From the NCBI RefSeq assembly GCF_010692325.1, contig NZ_JAAHHW010000035.1, positions 1 to 60,361 on the forward strand: 60,361 nt of DNA. Direction: 5' to 3'. This DNA is from Moorena sp. SIO3I8. GTDB lineage: Bacteria; Cyanobacteriota; Cyanobacteriia; Cyanobacteriales; Coleofasciculaceae. Every line of letters starts with the position of its first letter. Positions within the stretch are counted from its first letter, which is position 1. Below the pieces are notes generated by a model that was given only the letters and a program-made list of their open reading frames with translations, was not told the DNA's origin and did not search any database. The position numbers and the translations under genes are program-made. Below, piece after piece: positions 36,727 through 45,620 of the stretch.

Positions 36727-37983
36727 ATGGCATCCGTACCCAAAATGACTTCACCTGTCTCGGAAAACCCGAAGAATTTGATCCGCCCATTTCAATACCA
36801 TGATTTGGCAGCAATTGAGAAGCTACTGCAACAGGCAACTGATGAGCAGAGTAAGATCTGCCCATCAGTTGACCAACAGCCACTTAAGCAAGTTAGACGC
36901 TGGTATTGGTTGCTGAAGTTTTTGAGTTGGTTTCCCAACCCCTACCAGTACAGTTTTTGTATCTATGTGGCTGAGCAACTCCAACAGCTGCGCGGACTGA
37001 TCAAAATTTCCCCATTTAATCACACCCGTAGTACTTGGCGGGTGGAGCAGGTGTTAGTTGATGCCAACACTCCTCTAGTAAGTAACACCCTGGCAACTCG
37101 AGACATTGGCTCGGCTCTGTTGCGCTATTGCTTTGAAAAAATTTGGCAAGCGCGAACTTGGTTATTGGAAGTCAATATCAATCATAAAAGTTCACTGGCT
37201 CTGTATCGGCAAAACGGATTCCAGCCCCTAGCTCAGATGACCTATTGGGCGATTGAGCCAAAACTGCTGGAAAAATTGGCGGTTCGTGAACCAGATTTGC
37301 CGAACCTGTTGCCTGTCAGTAACGCAGATGCTCAGTTGCTCTATCAGCTGGATACGGCATCAATGCCACCAATAGTGCGTAAGGTTTTTGACCGCCATAT
37401 TCAGGATTTTCAAACCAGTATGTCACGGAAAATCATTGATTCACTGTGGCAGTGGCTAAATCATACTGAAGTAATCAGTGCCTATGTATTTGAACCACAG
37501 CGTAAAGTCGCCGTTGGCTATTTTCGGCTGCGACTGTGCCGTGATGGTAACCGTACCAACTCAGCTGAGTTAACAGTTCATCCAGCCTACAATTACCTAT
37601 ATCCAGAGTTACTGTCTCAGATAGCACGGATTGCTCAAAAACTGCCTTCCCAATCCCTAAATCTGGCAACGGCTGACTATCAAGCTGAGCAGGAAGAGTA
37701 TCTAGCTGAGCTGGGAGCAGAACGGATTGAGCATACTCTGCTGATGTCCCGTTCCGTTTGGCATAAGTTGCGGGAAACCAAGTCTGTTACTTTTGAGTTA
37801 TCTGATGTGCTTCAGGGGCTACAGCCAGCTCGAACTCCAATCCCCAGCCGCATATCCTGGTCACAATCCCCATCGAAGAAACACCGTGCTAAGGTAAAAA
37901 AGGTCTCCATTGGGGTTTCCCAGTCCTCCAGTGTAGTCTCTCAAGAGGAGAGGGTGTCAGTTAAATCTTCACCGCAGAAGTAG
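36727..37983 (+). CDS. GNAT-type N-acetyltransferase domain protein, 418 aa
   Basis: Residues about 15-175 look like a GNAT domain: IRPFQYHDLAAIEKLL at the start, LRGLIKISPFNHTRSTWRVEQVLVD in the central strands, and WLLEVNINHKSSLALYRQNGFQPL, the acetyl-CoA fold ending. Residues about 200-350 may be a second, degenerate copy (VAVGYFRLRLC, LAELGAERIEHTLLMSRSVW). A basic Ser/Pro-rich tail follows. The acceptor is unknown. An upstream ATG-like GTCAAACAG context gives no good ribosome site, so an alternative start at the in-frame ATG seven codons on is possible. It precedes ruvX by 112 bp and could share its transcript. Confidence 0.75.
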   Translation: MASVPKMTSPVSENPKNLIRPFQYHDLAAIEKLLQQATDEQSKICPSVDQQPLKQVRRWYWLLKFLSWFPNPYQYSFCIYVAEQLQQLRGLIKISPFNHTRSTWRVEQVLVDANTPLVSNTLATRDIGSALLRYCFEKIWQARTWLLEVNINHKSSLALYRQNGFQPLAQMTYWAIEPKLLEKLAVREPDLPNLLPVSNADAQLLYQLDTASMPPIVRKVFDRHIQDFQTSMSRKIIDSLWQWLNHTEVISAYVFEPQRKVAVGYFRLRLCRDGNRTNSAELTVHPAYNYLYPELLSQIARIAQKLPSQSLNLATADYQAEQEEYLAELGAERIEHTLLMSRSVWHKLRETKSVTFELSDVLQGLQPARTPIPSRISWSQSPSKKHRAKVKKVSIGVSQSSSVVSQEERVSVKSSPQK

Positions 37984-38095
37984 TTAGTTATCCCCACTTG
38001 GGTTATAAAAGCTAATTTACAGATGCCCCATACCTAATGTGCCATTCCCCAAATTCGCTCTTTGACTAAAAATGGATAGCATAGGAGCTTAAGTT

Positions 38096-38524
38096 ATGGA
38101 AAGAATTTCAGCACTGGGATTGGATTTGGGAAGCAAACGTATTGGTGTGGCGGGTTGTGATGGGACGGGTTTGATTGCTACTGGTTTAACTACCATTGAG
38201 CGTACCTCCTTTCAGCGGGATGTTGACCAACTGCGAGAGTTAGTTGAAACCAGAGAAGTGCAGGTACTGGTGGTAGGTTTACCTTATTCGATGGATGGAA
38301 CCCTGGGTTTCCAGGCACGAAAGGTGCAAAAATTGGCTAGGCGATTAGCAGCAGCACTCCAGCTGCCGGTAGAGTATATCGATGAACGGCTTACCTCTTG
38401 GGAGGCTGAATCGCGACTCAAGGCGAGTAAGCGATCGCTTACCCACAATAAAGGACTGATTGACCGTCACGCTGCTGCTATCATCCTACAACAGTGGTTA
38501 GATAGGCGGCGCTCGGGGAATTGA
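38096..38524 (+). CDS. ruvX: RuvX/YqgF-family Holliday-junction resolvase-like nuclease
   Basis: The 142-residue RNase H-like protein has GLDLGSKRIGVAG (first catalytic Asp), VVGLPYSMDGT, YIDERLTSWEA and DRHAAAIILQQWLD (last catalytic Asp). Family members act in pre-16S rRNA 5'-end processing and resemble Holliday-junction resolvases. AGGAG lies eight bases before the ATG. It is followed by rpsO after 60 bp and then the PAM68 gene, forming a probable three-gene unit with ribosome links. Confidence 0.95.
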   Translation: MERISALGLDLGSKRIGVAGCDGTGLIATGLTTIERTSFQRDVDQLRELVETREVQVLVVGLPYSMDGTLGFQARKVQKLARRLAAALQLPVEYIDERLTSWEAESRLKASKRSLTHNKGLIDRHAAAIILQQWLDRRRSGN

Positions 38525-38584
38525 ATCCCTTCTTGATGGTGATAGAATAGAAAACTGTTGACTTATACTAATTAAACTTTATCG

Positions 38585-38854
38585 ATGAGTCTAACTCAAG
38601 AACGTAAAACTGAAATTATTAATGGCTACCAGGTTCATGAAACTGACACTGGTTCGGCAGAGGTGCAAGTGGCTATCCTGACTGAGCGTATCAATACATT
38701 AAGTCTCCATCTACAAAGCCACAAAAAAGATTACTCGTCTAGACGGGGATTATTGAAGATGATCGGTCGCCGCAAGCGCTTACTTAGCTATATTCGTCAA
38801 GACGATCAACAACGGTATCAAAAATTGATTGAGCGCTTAGGTATTCGGGGTTAG
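38585..38854 (+). CDS. rpsO: 30S ribosomal protein S15
   Basis: S15 binds the central domain of 16S rRNA. The 89-residue product is standard: [39 protein letters not shown] and RKRLLSYI are visible. Length matches the family exactly. It lies between ruvX and the PAM68 gene on the same strand with short spacers. No internal anomalies are seen. Confidence 0.99.
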   Translation: MSLTQERKTEIINGYQVHETDTGSAEVQVAILTERINTLSLHLQSHKKDYSSRRGLLKMIGRRKRLLSYIRQDDQQRYQKLIERLGIRG

Positions 38855-38889
38855 ACCCTAGTTGAACGGACCCTAGTTGAAAAGAGCTT

Positions 38890-39399
38890 ATGTCTACTGA
38901 ACCGTCACGGGAGCGATTGCCTTTTGAACCACGTCAAAAGCGCAAAAAGAACCCTAAAGCCCAAAATTCATCAACAAATCCCCAAGCTACTCCAAAGGAA
39001 AAACCCAGTCAAACTACTGTCAAGCAAGATAAGAAACAAGATAAGAAGCAAGATTTGCCAAGGGCAGCCTCAAAGGACTCAATGGCAATCCCCGATGTGG
39101 TCAGTAAACGGATGGTGCGTCGGATGGCTCTAATGTGCGGTATTCCCAGTTTCTTAGGGATAGTTACATTTGTGGTTAGCTATTTATTGATCACACAGGT
39201 TGGGGTAGAGTTACCCCATGTGGCAGTGATTCTGGTGAGTATGGGATGCTTTGGTCTAGGTGTGTTGGGGTTGAGCTATGGTGTTCTTTCTGCTTCGTGG
39301 GAGGAAGATATACCAGGAACTTTTTTTGGTTGGCAAGAGTTCAGCACTAACCTAGGCAGATTGACATCAGCATGGCGTGCTGCTAAGACAAAAAGTTAA
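38890..39399 (+). CDS. PAM68-family photosystem II assembly protein
   Basis: The 169-residue protein has a Lys/Arg/Gln-rich N-terminal region (about 1-70, with KKQDKKQDKKQD encoded by short repeats), the conserved PDVVSKRMVRRMALMCGIPSF-type entry, two membrane helices (about 85-105 and 113-135), and the ending SASWEEDIPGTFFGWQEF. PAM68 assists early photosystem II assembly in the thylakoid membrane. It starts 35 bp after rpsO and is followed by a palindrome that could end the operon. Confidence 0.93.
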   Translation: MSTEPSRERLPFEPRQKRKKNPKAQNSSTNPQATPKEKPSQTTVKQDKKQDKKQDLPRAASKDSMAIPDVVSKRMVRRMALMCGIPSFLGIVTFVVSYLLITQVGVELPHVAVILVSMGCFGLGVLGLSYGVLSASWEEDIPGTFFGWQEFSTNLGRLTSAWRAAKTKS

Positions 39400-39441
39400 C
39401 CTTTTGGGGGATCCTATGGTCTCAGTTTGGGTATAAGGTTA

Positions 39442-39480
39442 CCAGGTAGGAAGCACTTTTTCGCTTCCTAACTAACCTGG
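39442..39480 (+). terminator. Hairpin after the ruvX-rpsO-PAM68 unit
   Basis: CCAGGT-AGGAAGC pairs with GCTTCCT-(AACTA)-ACCTGG around a loop ACTTTTTC. The stem is two-part, seven then six base pairs. It lies 43 bp after the PAM68 stop. A T-rich but interrupted sequence follows (TAATTTGTTATTTTA), so a terminator or RNA-stabilising role is plausible. Confidence 0.6.
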
Positions 39481-39918
39481 GTAAGTAATTTGTTATTTTA
39501 ATTAACATATTGTTATATTAATTAGTTATATTTTTTGCGTTCTTCCGCCTAAATCCAAGATTCTACAAGGGTAATTTGATCAAAATTTTGGTTCAAGCAG
39601 ATATCGCGACTATTGAAATATAAATATAAGTCAAAAAGGCATATATAGAGCAAGAAAGTATTCTATAGAATAATAAAGCACTCTGTCAACAGCAAAGGGT
39701 AGGAACTCGACCATCTCCCACCCACATTCCCTGACTGGGACTAAAGTCCCTAAGCTGTTAAGAATCTAGTTGTATGAGACACTCTAACGGAAATCTTGGG
39801 TTTCAGCCTTAGAATTATCCTTGTTTAGATGTACAACAAATTAATCGGCTCTTAGTCGGCTCGTTTTTCATCCCCGGTCATTAGACGCGGGGTTTATAAA
39901 CTCACGAGGATTTTTTTT
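39481..39918. other. A/T-rich leader region of aroF
   Basis: No gene is seen. Just before aroF are GGCTCTTAGTCGGCTCG and CCCCGGTCATTAGACGCGGGG, the latter able to form a small CCCCG/CGGGG hairpin (about 39871-39892). Then comes GAGGATTTTTTTT before the ATG, where GAGGA is the ribosome binding site. A hairpin followed by T8 just before the start could be an attenuator-like or terminator-like structure, but no leader peptide was identified. Confidence 0.45.
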
Positions 39919-40983
39919 ATGATAGTAGTAATGAAGGTAGGCTCTCCAGAAGTCGAGGTGACTCGCCTTAGCCAGGAACTGAGCCAATGGGGGCTGACTC
40001 CAGAAAAAATTGTTGGTAAGCATAAAGTAGTGTTGGGTCTAGTCGGTGACACGGCTGCTTTAGACCCCCTACAAATTCAGGAAATTAGTCCGTGGATAGA
40101 ACAGGTACTGCGGGTAGAGCAACCGTTTAAACGAGCTAGCCGTCAGTATCGTCACGGGGAAGCCAGTGAGGTGCTAGTGCCAACACCGAATGGGCCAGTG
40201 GTCTTCGGTGAACACCATCCCTTGGTGATTGTTGCGGGTCCGTGCTCCGTGGAAAACGAGGAGATGATCGTCGAAACAGCACGCAGGGTTAAGGCATCAG
40301 GAGCAAAGTTCCTGCGGGGAGGTGCCTACAAACCCCGGACATCCCCCTATTCCTTCCAGGGTCATGGGGAAAGTGCCTTGGATTTGCTAGCCAAGGCACG
40401 GGAAGAAACTGGGTTGGGCATCATTACTGAAGTGATGGACACGGCTGATGTGGATAAAATTGGTACGGTAGCAGATGTGCTGCAAGTTGGTGCCCGTAAT
40501 ATGCAGAACTTTGCCCTACTGAAAAAAGTGGGGGCTCAAGATAAGCCAGTACTCCTGAAGCGGGGCATGTCAGCAACTATTGATGAGTGGTTGATGGCTG
40601 CTGAATATATCCTAGCAGCGGGCAATTCTAATGTGATTCTTTGTGAACGGGGAATTCGGACATTTGACCGTAAATACAGCCGGAATACCCTAGATCTTTC
40701 AGTACTGCCAGTCTTACGACTCCTAACTCACTTGCCGATTATGATTGACCCCAGTCACGGCACAGGGAAGTCTGATTATGTTCCAGCTATGGCAAAAGCT
40801 GCGATCGCAGCTGGAACTGACTCGTTGATGATCGAAGTTCACCCCAACCCCGCTAAAGCCCTGTCTGATGGACCACAATCTTTGACACCGGAGCGGTTTG
40901 ACGAGTTGGTGAAAGAATGGGCGGTAATCGGTCAAGCCGTAGGGCGTTGGCCTGAATCTGCTGTGGCTGTTGCTAGTCATTAG
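39919..40983 (+). CDS. aroF: 3-deoxy-7-phosphoheptulonate (DAHP) synthase, type I beta with N-terminal regulatory domain
   Basis: The first enzyme of the shikimate pathway condenses PEP and erythrose 4-phosphate. The 354-residue protein has a small ferredoxin-like N-terminal domain (about 1-70), as in Thermotoga-type feedback-regulated enzymes, then the barrel with VVAGPCSVENEEM, GAYKPRTSPYSFQG, LLKRGMSATIDEW and IDPSHGTGK. The metal Cys in GPCS and the His in PSHG are present. It probably responds to aromatic amino acids through the N-terminal domain. Ribosome site GAGGA precedes the start. aroA lies far away in this window. Confidence 0.96.
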   Translation: MIVVMKVGSPEVEVTRLSQELSQWGLTPEKIVGKHKVVLGLVGDTAALDPLQIQEISPWIEQVLRVEQPFKRASRQYRHGEASEVLVPTPNGPVVFGEHHPLVIVAGPCSVENEEMIVETARRVKASGAKFLRGGAYKPRTSPYSFQGHGESALDLLAKAREETGLGIITEVMDTADVDKIGTVADVLQVGARNMQNFALLKKVGAQDKPVLLKRGMSATIDEWLMAAEYILAAGNSNVILCERGIRTFDRKYSRNTLDLSVLPVLRLLTHLPIMIDPSHGTGKSDYVPAMAKAAIAAGTDSLMIEVHPNPAKALSDGPQSLTPERFDELVKEWAVIGQAVGRWPESAVAVASH

Positions 40984-41002
40984 TAGTTAGTTTTTAGTTA
41001 TG

Positions 41003-41042
41003 ACCTGAGTTCGACATAACCAACTTGATCTAGAACTCAGGT
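41003..41042. terminator. Palindrome between convergent aroF and nitrilase genes
   Basis: ACCTGAGTTC (41003-41012) and GAACTCAGGT (41033-41042) pair perfectly over ten bases with a 20-nt loop, between the two stop codons. Both strands could fold, so a bidirectional terminator is likely. No clear T-run follows. Confidence 0.55.
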
Positions 41043-41062
41043 TAATTAAGACTAAGAACTAA

Positions 41063-41875
41063 TCAAACAAAGACTCTGTGTTCTAGACAAGGCATCTGTT
41101 GGCGGACTTGTTGGAGGCGGTTTGGGTCAATTTCTGCGATCGCAACTCCTGGTGTGTCTCCAGCATCTGCCAAGATTACCCCCCAAGGGTCTACTATCAT
41201 CGCATGACCATGGGTGTAGCGCATGGCATAGTGACGACCAGTTTGAGCTGGCGCAATCACATAGCAGGTGTTTTCGATGGCTCTAGCTTGGAGCAGAACT
41301 TGCCAATGGTCTTTGCCAGTGTAGGCGGTGAAGGCAGCAGGCACAAACAATACATCCGCTCCATTCTGGGATAAGTGTCGGTAGAGTTCCGAGAATCGAA
41401 CATCATAACAGACAGAGAGTCCCAAATTGCCGAATTCTGGGGACGGGTAGACCTTGGGTAGTTCAGTTCCAGCCTTAACTGTCTCTGATTCTCGATAGGT
41501 ATTCCCATCAGGAAGGTTAACATCAAATAGATGAGCCTTATGGTAGCGAGCTAGTTCATTGCCACTCGAACCGATGAGTAGGGCTGTATTGTAGACTTTA
41601 CTAGTACCCACTGGTACCGGAAAGCCACCACCAAGGATAGTGACTTGGAACCGTTGCGCCATAGTTTTGAGGAATTGTTCACTTTGCTCTGCGATCGCAT
41701 CAGCGTGGGTAATTTTGTCTTGCTCTGTACCAAGAAAAGAAAAGTTTTCCGGTAAGCTGATCAGTTGAGCACCACGACGCACGGCTAGGTCGATCAGTTC
41801 TTCTGCCTGGACTAGGTTTTGTTCTAGGTCAGGGGAGCTAGTCATTTGAATGGCAGCTGCAAGATAGCACTTCAT
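41063..41875 (-). CDS. Nitrilase-superfamily carbon-nitrogen hydrolase (Nit-like)
   Basis: The 270-residue enzyme carries the Glu-Lys-Cys triad: LPENFSFLG (Glu near residue 42), YHKAHLFDV (Lys near 114) and SVCYDVRFSELYR (Cys near 155). The HLFDV and SVCYD context is typical of the Nit1/Nit2 branch, which includes deaminated-glutathione amidase and omega-amidase, so a metabolite-repair role is likely; the substrate is not certain. It is cytosolic, with no signal peptide. It converges with aroF. Confidence 0.93.
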   Translation of the reverse strand: MKCYLAAAIQMTSSPDLEQNLVQAEELIDLAVRRGAQLISLPENFSFLGTEQDKITHADAIAEQSEQFLKTMAQRFQVTILGGGFPVPVGTSKVYNTALLIGSSGNELARYHKAHLFDVNLPDGNTYRESETVKAGTELPKVYPSPEFGNLGLSVCYDVRFSELYRHLSQNGADVLFVPAAFTAYTGKDHWQVLLQARAIENTCYVIAPAQTGRHYAMRYTHGHAMIVDPWGVILADAGDTPGVAIAEIDPNRLQQVRQQMPCLEHRVFV

Positions 41876-41973
41876 TATGATTCAAAGGTAGAGTTTTCAA
41901 GATAGAAACATATTAAGACAGATATTATACCGAGTTGCATTCAGTTGCATTCAAAGATAGTAGATTGCTTGGA

Positions 41974-42020
41974 TAGGGAGATTGGGAGATTGGGAGATTG
42001 GGAGATTGGGAGATTGGGAG
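41974..42020. repeat. GGGAGATT tandem array
   Basis: About six copies of an 8-bp unit GGGAGATT lie between the nitrilase gene and the universal stress gene. This is another member of the G-rich short-repeat class. The array is upstream of the nitrilase start and downstream of the USP stop. Confidence 0.8.
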
Positions 42021-42118
42021 AACAGAAAGTTTTAGGTTGGACCGCAACTTGGTATTAAATTCATTTACTATATTTTCCCCAGAATGACCCAAACCAAATT
42101 AAAAAAATTTAATCACTG

Positions 42119-42553
42119 TCAGACTTCCCGTCGCAGCACAAGCACTGGACAGTGGGCAAATCGAACGACTCGCTCAGCTACTGACCCCAAAACAAATCGT
42201 TTCAGACCGGTGTAGCCATGAGATGGGATCACAATCAGATCAATGGCTTGTTCCCTGGCGTAGTCGATGATGTTTGAGGCAGGATTGCCAATGCTGATGT
42301 TGACATGGATTCCTTCGTATTGAGGTTCCTTGAATCTGTCAGAAAGTACCTTTTCCACATGGGATTTACGAGTCTGGCTATCTACTGTACGCCACATCAC
42401 TCCCGGTTCAGCAGGGTTGAGAGGGGGGAGAACATGGATAACGTATATATGAGATGCATCCTTGACAAAGTCTATTGTTTTTTCTAAAGCCTCAAAGGAG
42501 GTTTCAGAAAAATCAATGGGTACAAGTACACGGTCGGTGGCAAATAAGCTCAT
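42119..42553 (-). CDS. Universal stress protein (UspA family)
   Basis: The 144-residue protein shows the USP fold: VLVPIDFSETSFEALEK at the start and the ATP-binding signature IPSHGYTGLKRFVLGSVAERV near the end (G-x2-G-x9-G-S), so it probably binds ATP. Cyanobacterial members respond to stress; the specific role is unknown. It lies 50 bp downstream of the AGCS symporter gene on the same strand and may be cotranscribed with it. Confidence 0.94.
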   Translation of the reverse strand: MSLFATDRVLVPIDFSETSFEALEKTIDFVKDASHIYVIHVLPPLNPAEPGVMWRTVDSQTRKSHVEKVLSDRFKEPQYEGIHVNISIGNPASNIIDYAREQAIDLIVIPSHGYTGLKRFVLGSVAERVVRFAHCPVLVLRREV

Positions 42554-42603
42554 AGATTATTGACTCCTATGGCTTCTTTAAAAATATTATAAATACTAAT
42601 CTT

Positions 42604-44088
42604 CTAAGAAGATTGAGTTACGGGAACTATTTTCCCAGAATTCAAGCGATCCATATAGTCTTTAAGTTCAGTGGCTACTTTGCTACAGAGGAAATAGGCA
42701 CCGAAAAGATTAGGTAAACCCATAGCATGAAGCATACTATCACTGAAATTAATGACTGCTTCTGGGTTAGCCACAGCTCCAATAAAGATGGTGATCAAAA
42801 ATAATATTTTGTAGACAATCAAAGTTCTCGAACCAAACAAATAATCCCAACAGATTTCACCATAGTAACTCCATGAAATCATGGTAGAGAAAGCAAAAAA
42901 GAACACAGATATGGCAAGGAGGATGGGAAACCAACTAATGACACTACCAAAAGCAGCGGCGGTCATTTCGGCACCACCGAACTCAGCAAACTCAGAATTT
43001 TTGTATACTCCAGTGATGACTATTACTAAAGAAGTCATATTGCAGATGACCACAGTAACAATAAAAGGTTCGAGTAGGGCTATAATGCCTTCCCGCACTG
43101 GTTCCTCAGTCCTGGCAGCGGCGTGAGCAATGGCAGATGTACCAATACCTGCCTCATTAGTAAAGGTTGAACGCCTTAATCCCTGTACTAACACCCCAAT
43201 CAAACCTCCCTCAACGGCTTGGGGAGACAAGGCTTCTGTCACAATAGTTTCGATTGCAGATGGGATGCTGGAAAAATTGACAATCAGAATCCAGAGGGAT
43301 GTCAAAATGTAGATCCCACACATGACGGGTACGATGGTACCAGCCACTAAGCCAATACGTTGAATGCCACCAATAATCACCAATGTCACTAGGCCAACCA
43401 TAATTAAGCCATAAACCCAGCCTCGATTAATCAGCCAGGGGACTACGCTGGCCATTACTTCAAAGGATTGGTTAGCTTGAAACATGCTTGAACCACCAAA
43501 TGACCCAGCAATGGCAAAGATGCAGAATACGAGGCTCACAATTTTGCCGAGTTTTTGATATCCCATTTCCGCTAAACCAGCCGAGAGGTAATACATTGGA
43601 CCACCAGCTATGGTTCCGTCTGGTCTGACCACTCGATATTTTTGAGCCAGGGTACATTCTACAAATTTACTGCTCATGGCCAATAACCCGGCAAGGGTCA
43701 TCCATAACGCAGCTCCTGGTCCTCCGATACTGATGGCAAAAGCAACACCGCCAATGCTACCGAGTCCAACACCAGCGGATAGGGCAGTTGATAGAGCTTG
43801 AAAGGAAGAGATTTCACCGTTTTGGTTGGGTTGCTCGTATTTGCCTAAGGCTATATCAATGGCGTGTCGAAATCCCCAGATGTTGATGAAGTTCATCCGG
43901 AAGGTGAAGAATAGGCTACCACAGACTAGCCACAAGACAATCAGTGGCATACCACTGATGCTAAAGAAGAGTACATTAGATATGCCATTTAAGATTTGGT
44001 TAACAATACCGGTGAGGTGAGTTAGAACCGAGTTGTTTGCTGCTACAGCTAAAGTGGGTAAATTGAAAAAAATAGGATTTAGTGTCAA
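42604..44088 (-). CDS. Sodium:alanine symporter family (AGCS) transporter
   Basis: The 494-residue membrane protein has about eleven hydrophobic segments and AGCS signatures: GGVAFAISIGGPGAALWMTL-type sequence near residue 115, KFVECTLAQKYR, GGPMYYLSAG, and FTNEAGIGTSAIAHAAA around residue 310. It imports alanine, glycine or a similar amino acid with sodium. The N-terminal 45 residues before LFFSISGMPLIVLWLVCG are hydrophobic and may include an extra helix. The USP gene follows in the same direction. Confidence 0.95.
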   Translation of the reverse strand: MTLNPIFFNLPTLAVAANNSVLTHLTGIVNQILNGISNVLFFSISGMPLIVLWLVCGSLFFTFRMNFINIWGFRHAIDIALGKYEQPNQNGEISSFQALSTALSAGVGLGSIGGVAFAISIGGPGAALWMTLAGLLAMSSKFVECTLAQKYRVVRPDGTIAGGPMYYLSAGLAEMGYQKLGKIVSLVFCIFAIAGSFGGSSMFQANQSFEVMASVVPWLINRGWVYGLIMVGLVTLVIIGGIQRIGLVAGTIVPVMCGIYILTSLWILIVNFSSIPSAIETIVTEALSPQAVEGGLIGVLVQGLRRSTFTNEAGIGTSAIAHAAARTEEPVREGIIALLEPFIVTVVICNMTSLVIVITGVYKNSEFAEFGGAEMTAAAFGSVISWFPILLAISVFFFAFSTMISWSYYGEICWDYLFGSRTLIVYKILFLITIFIGAVANPEAVINFSDSMLHAMGLPNLFGAYFLCSKVATELKDYMDRLNSGKIVPVTQSS

Positions 44089-44368
44089 CGTCTTTTAGCA
44101 ATACTTCTTTACAAATTTACCAGGACTTACCAAAAACTGGACACCAAATCTAATCAGTAGTAAGGTTACCCTAGTGCTAGATTTGCTGTCAAGATTCACG
44201 GTTATGGTCTTGACAAAGACTAACTAATCAAAGATAATAATAGATTACGTGTCGATTCCTGCTCGGATCAGGTGAAGGCATAACAAAAGCTGGCACAAGC
44301 AAGAAATCCTATCCATCGGAACAAACACTAACCAGCTACCTGTACGGCAACTCTAGAAAAACAAATCC

Positions 44369-44806
44369 ATGACCTACGCAATTATCGAAACTGGTGGCAA
44401 GCAACTGCGAGTCGAACCGGGTCGCTTTTACGACATCGAATTACTGCACGTTGAACCAGAGCAAAATGTCACCATCGACAAAGTCCTGTTCGTTAATCAT
44501 GATGGTGAAATCAGCATCGGTCAGCCCTTAGTTGAAGGAGCAACCGTACAAGGAACGGTGATGCGACACTTTCGCGATCGCAAAATCATCGTCTACAAAA
44601 TGCAGCCCAAGAAGAAAACCCGTAAGAAGCGGGGACACAGACAGGAAAAAACCCGTCTGATGATTGATGCTATTAGTATGAATGGTTCTGTGCTCGCCTC
44701 GGTGTCCAAAGCAGAGGAAACACCAGTCTCAGCAGAAACTGCCCCTGAAGCAGCAGCAACTGAAGCACCGGCAACTCAGGAAACGGCTGAAACTGCTCCG
44801 GAATAG
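44369..44806 (+). CDS. rplU: 50S ribosomal protein L21
   Basis: The 145-residue product begins [18 protein letters not shown], followed by the L21 core with [20 protein letters not shown]. The family is about 103 residues; here the core ends near residue 112 and an Ala/Glu/Thr-rich acidic tail of roughly 33 residues follows, encoded by degenerate repeats ([19 protein letters not shown]). rpmA follows, but 362 bp away rather than directly adjacent. An L21-L27 pair is the usual order. Confidence 0.98.
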   Translation: MTYAIIETGGKQLRVEPGRFYDIELLHVEPEQNVTIDKVLFVNHDGEISIGQPLVEGATVQGTVMRHFRDRKIIVYKMQPKKKTRKKRGHRQEKTRLMIDAISMNGSVLASVSKAEETPVSAETAPEAAATEAPATQETAETAPE

Positions 44807-44946
44807 TTAATCCGGAATAGTTTAGATGATGGGTAAGGATGCTTGGATCAGCTCCCCAGTGGAAACCCCCTATGCCATAGCGGTAGGGATGGAAACTAAT
44901 ATGGAAACTAATTAGGGCGTGTTTTCAAAGTTTTCCGCAAGATTTA

Positions 44947-45025
44947 GATCCCCCCCAGCCCCCCTTAAAAAAGGGGGGAGCCATAGTCAAAGTCCCCCTT
45001 TTTTAAGGGGGACCAACGGGGGATC
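44947..45025. repeat. G/C hairpin repeat inserted between rplU and rpmA
   Basis: The element is bounded by GATCCCCC / GGGGGATC and contains AAAAAAGGGGGGA (44967-44979) pairing with TCCCCCTTTTTT (44993-45004), a near-ideal intrinsic-terminator shape in both directions. It belongs to the family at 291-583. Its place inside a ribosomal operon suggests insertion; it might reduce rpmA readthrough. The rest of the 362-bp spacer has no gene. Confidence 0.75.
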
Positions 45026-45168
45026 TCCGAGGCAAGAAGACACACCCTAGGAGCGTGATTCCCATCCTCTGCAGTTTGATAGGTATGTTATTTTTATCTT
45101 TCAGACCTGTGGATAGGGCAAAATTCCCTCAAAATTCCCGTACAAACACTGAAATATAAAGGAACATT

Positions 45169-45441
45169 ATGGCTCATAAGAAAGGAACAGGAAGTACTCG
45201 TAACGGTCGTGACTCTAATTCCAAACGCCTAGGGGTCAAGCGCTACGGTGGTCAGTTTGTCAAGGCTGGCAACATTTTGGTACGTCAGCGAGGTACTAAG
45301 TTTCACCCTGGTACCAATGTTGGTCGCGGTGGTGATGACACCCTATTTGCAATAGCTGATGGCATAGTCACTTTTGAAAGAAGGGGTAAAAGCCAAAAAA
45401 AAGTCAGCGTTTACCCGGTTGAAACCGAAGCATCAGCTTAG
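45169..45441 (+). CDS. rpmA: 50S ribosomal protein L27
   Basis: The 90-residue protein begins [20 protein letters not shown], followed by [20 protein letters not shown] and [16 protein letters not shown]. It sits near the peptidyl transferase centre. The start lacks the cleavable leader seen in Firmicutes L27. Ribosome site AAAGGAAC precedes the ATG. A strong intrinsic terminator follows at 45513. Confidence 0.99.
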   Translation: MAHKKGTGSTRNGRDSNSKRLGVKRYGGQFVKAGNILVRQRGTKFHPGTNVGRGGDDTLFAIADGIVTFERRGKSQKKVSVYPVETEASA

Positions 45442-45512
45442 ATACAACGGTTTATAGTTGAGACTGAAATCCCTCCATCAGCAGTTGGCTGCTGTTGATG
45501 GTAACTGATGAG

Positions 45513-45534
45513 GCACCCCCTCGGGGGTGCTTTT
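45513..45534 (+). terminator. Rho-independent terminator of rpmA
   Basis: GCACCCCC-TC-GGGGGTGC is a perfect eight-pair stem with a two-base gap in the centre (the loop will open to four), followed by TTTTCTGTCT. It is 72 bp after the rpmA stop. Confidence 0.9.
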
Positions 45535-45559
45535 CTGTCTGGCAAAGACAAAAGCTAAT

Positions 45560-45599
45560 GGGTAATGGGTAATCGTTAACTACCAATTACCCATTACCC
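45560..45599. terminator. GGGTAAT-type palindrome at convergent rpmA/HdrB-like junction
   Basis: GGGTAATGGGTAAT (45560-45573) pairs with ATTACCCATTACCC (45586-45599), a 14-bp perfect inverted repeat with a 12-nt loop. It is built from the same repeat as 7538-7578 and 24295-24326. It lies 22 bp from the stop of the leftward HdrB-like gene. Confidence 0.65.
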
Positions 45600-45620
45600 G
45601 ATAAGGGAGATGATAACTAG

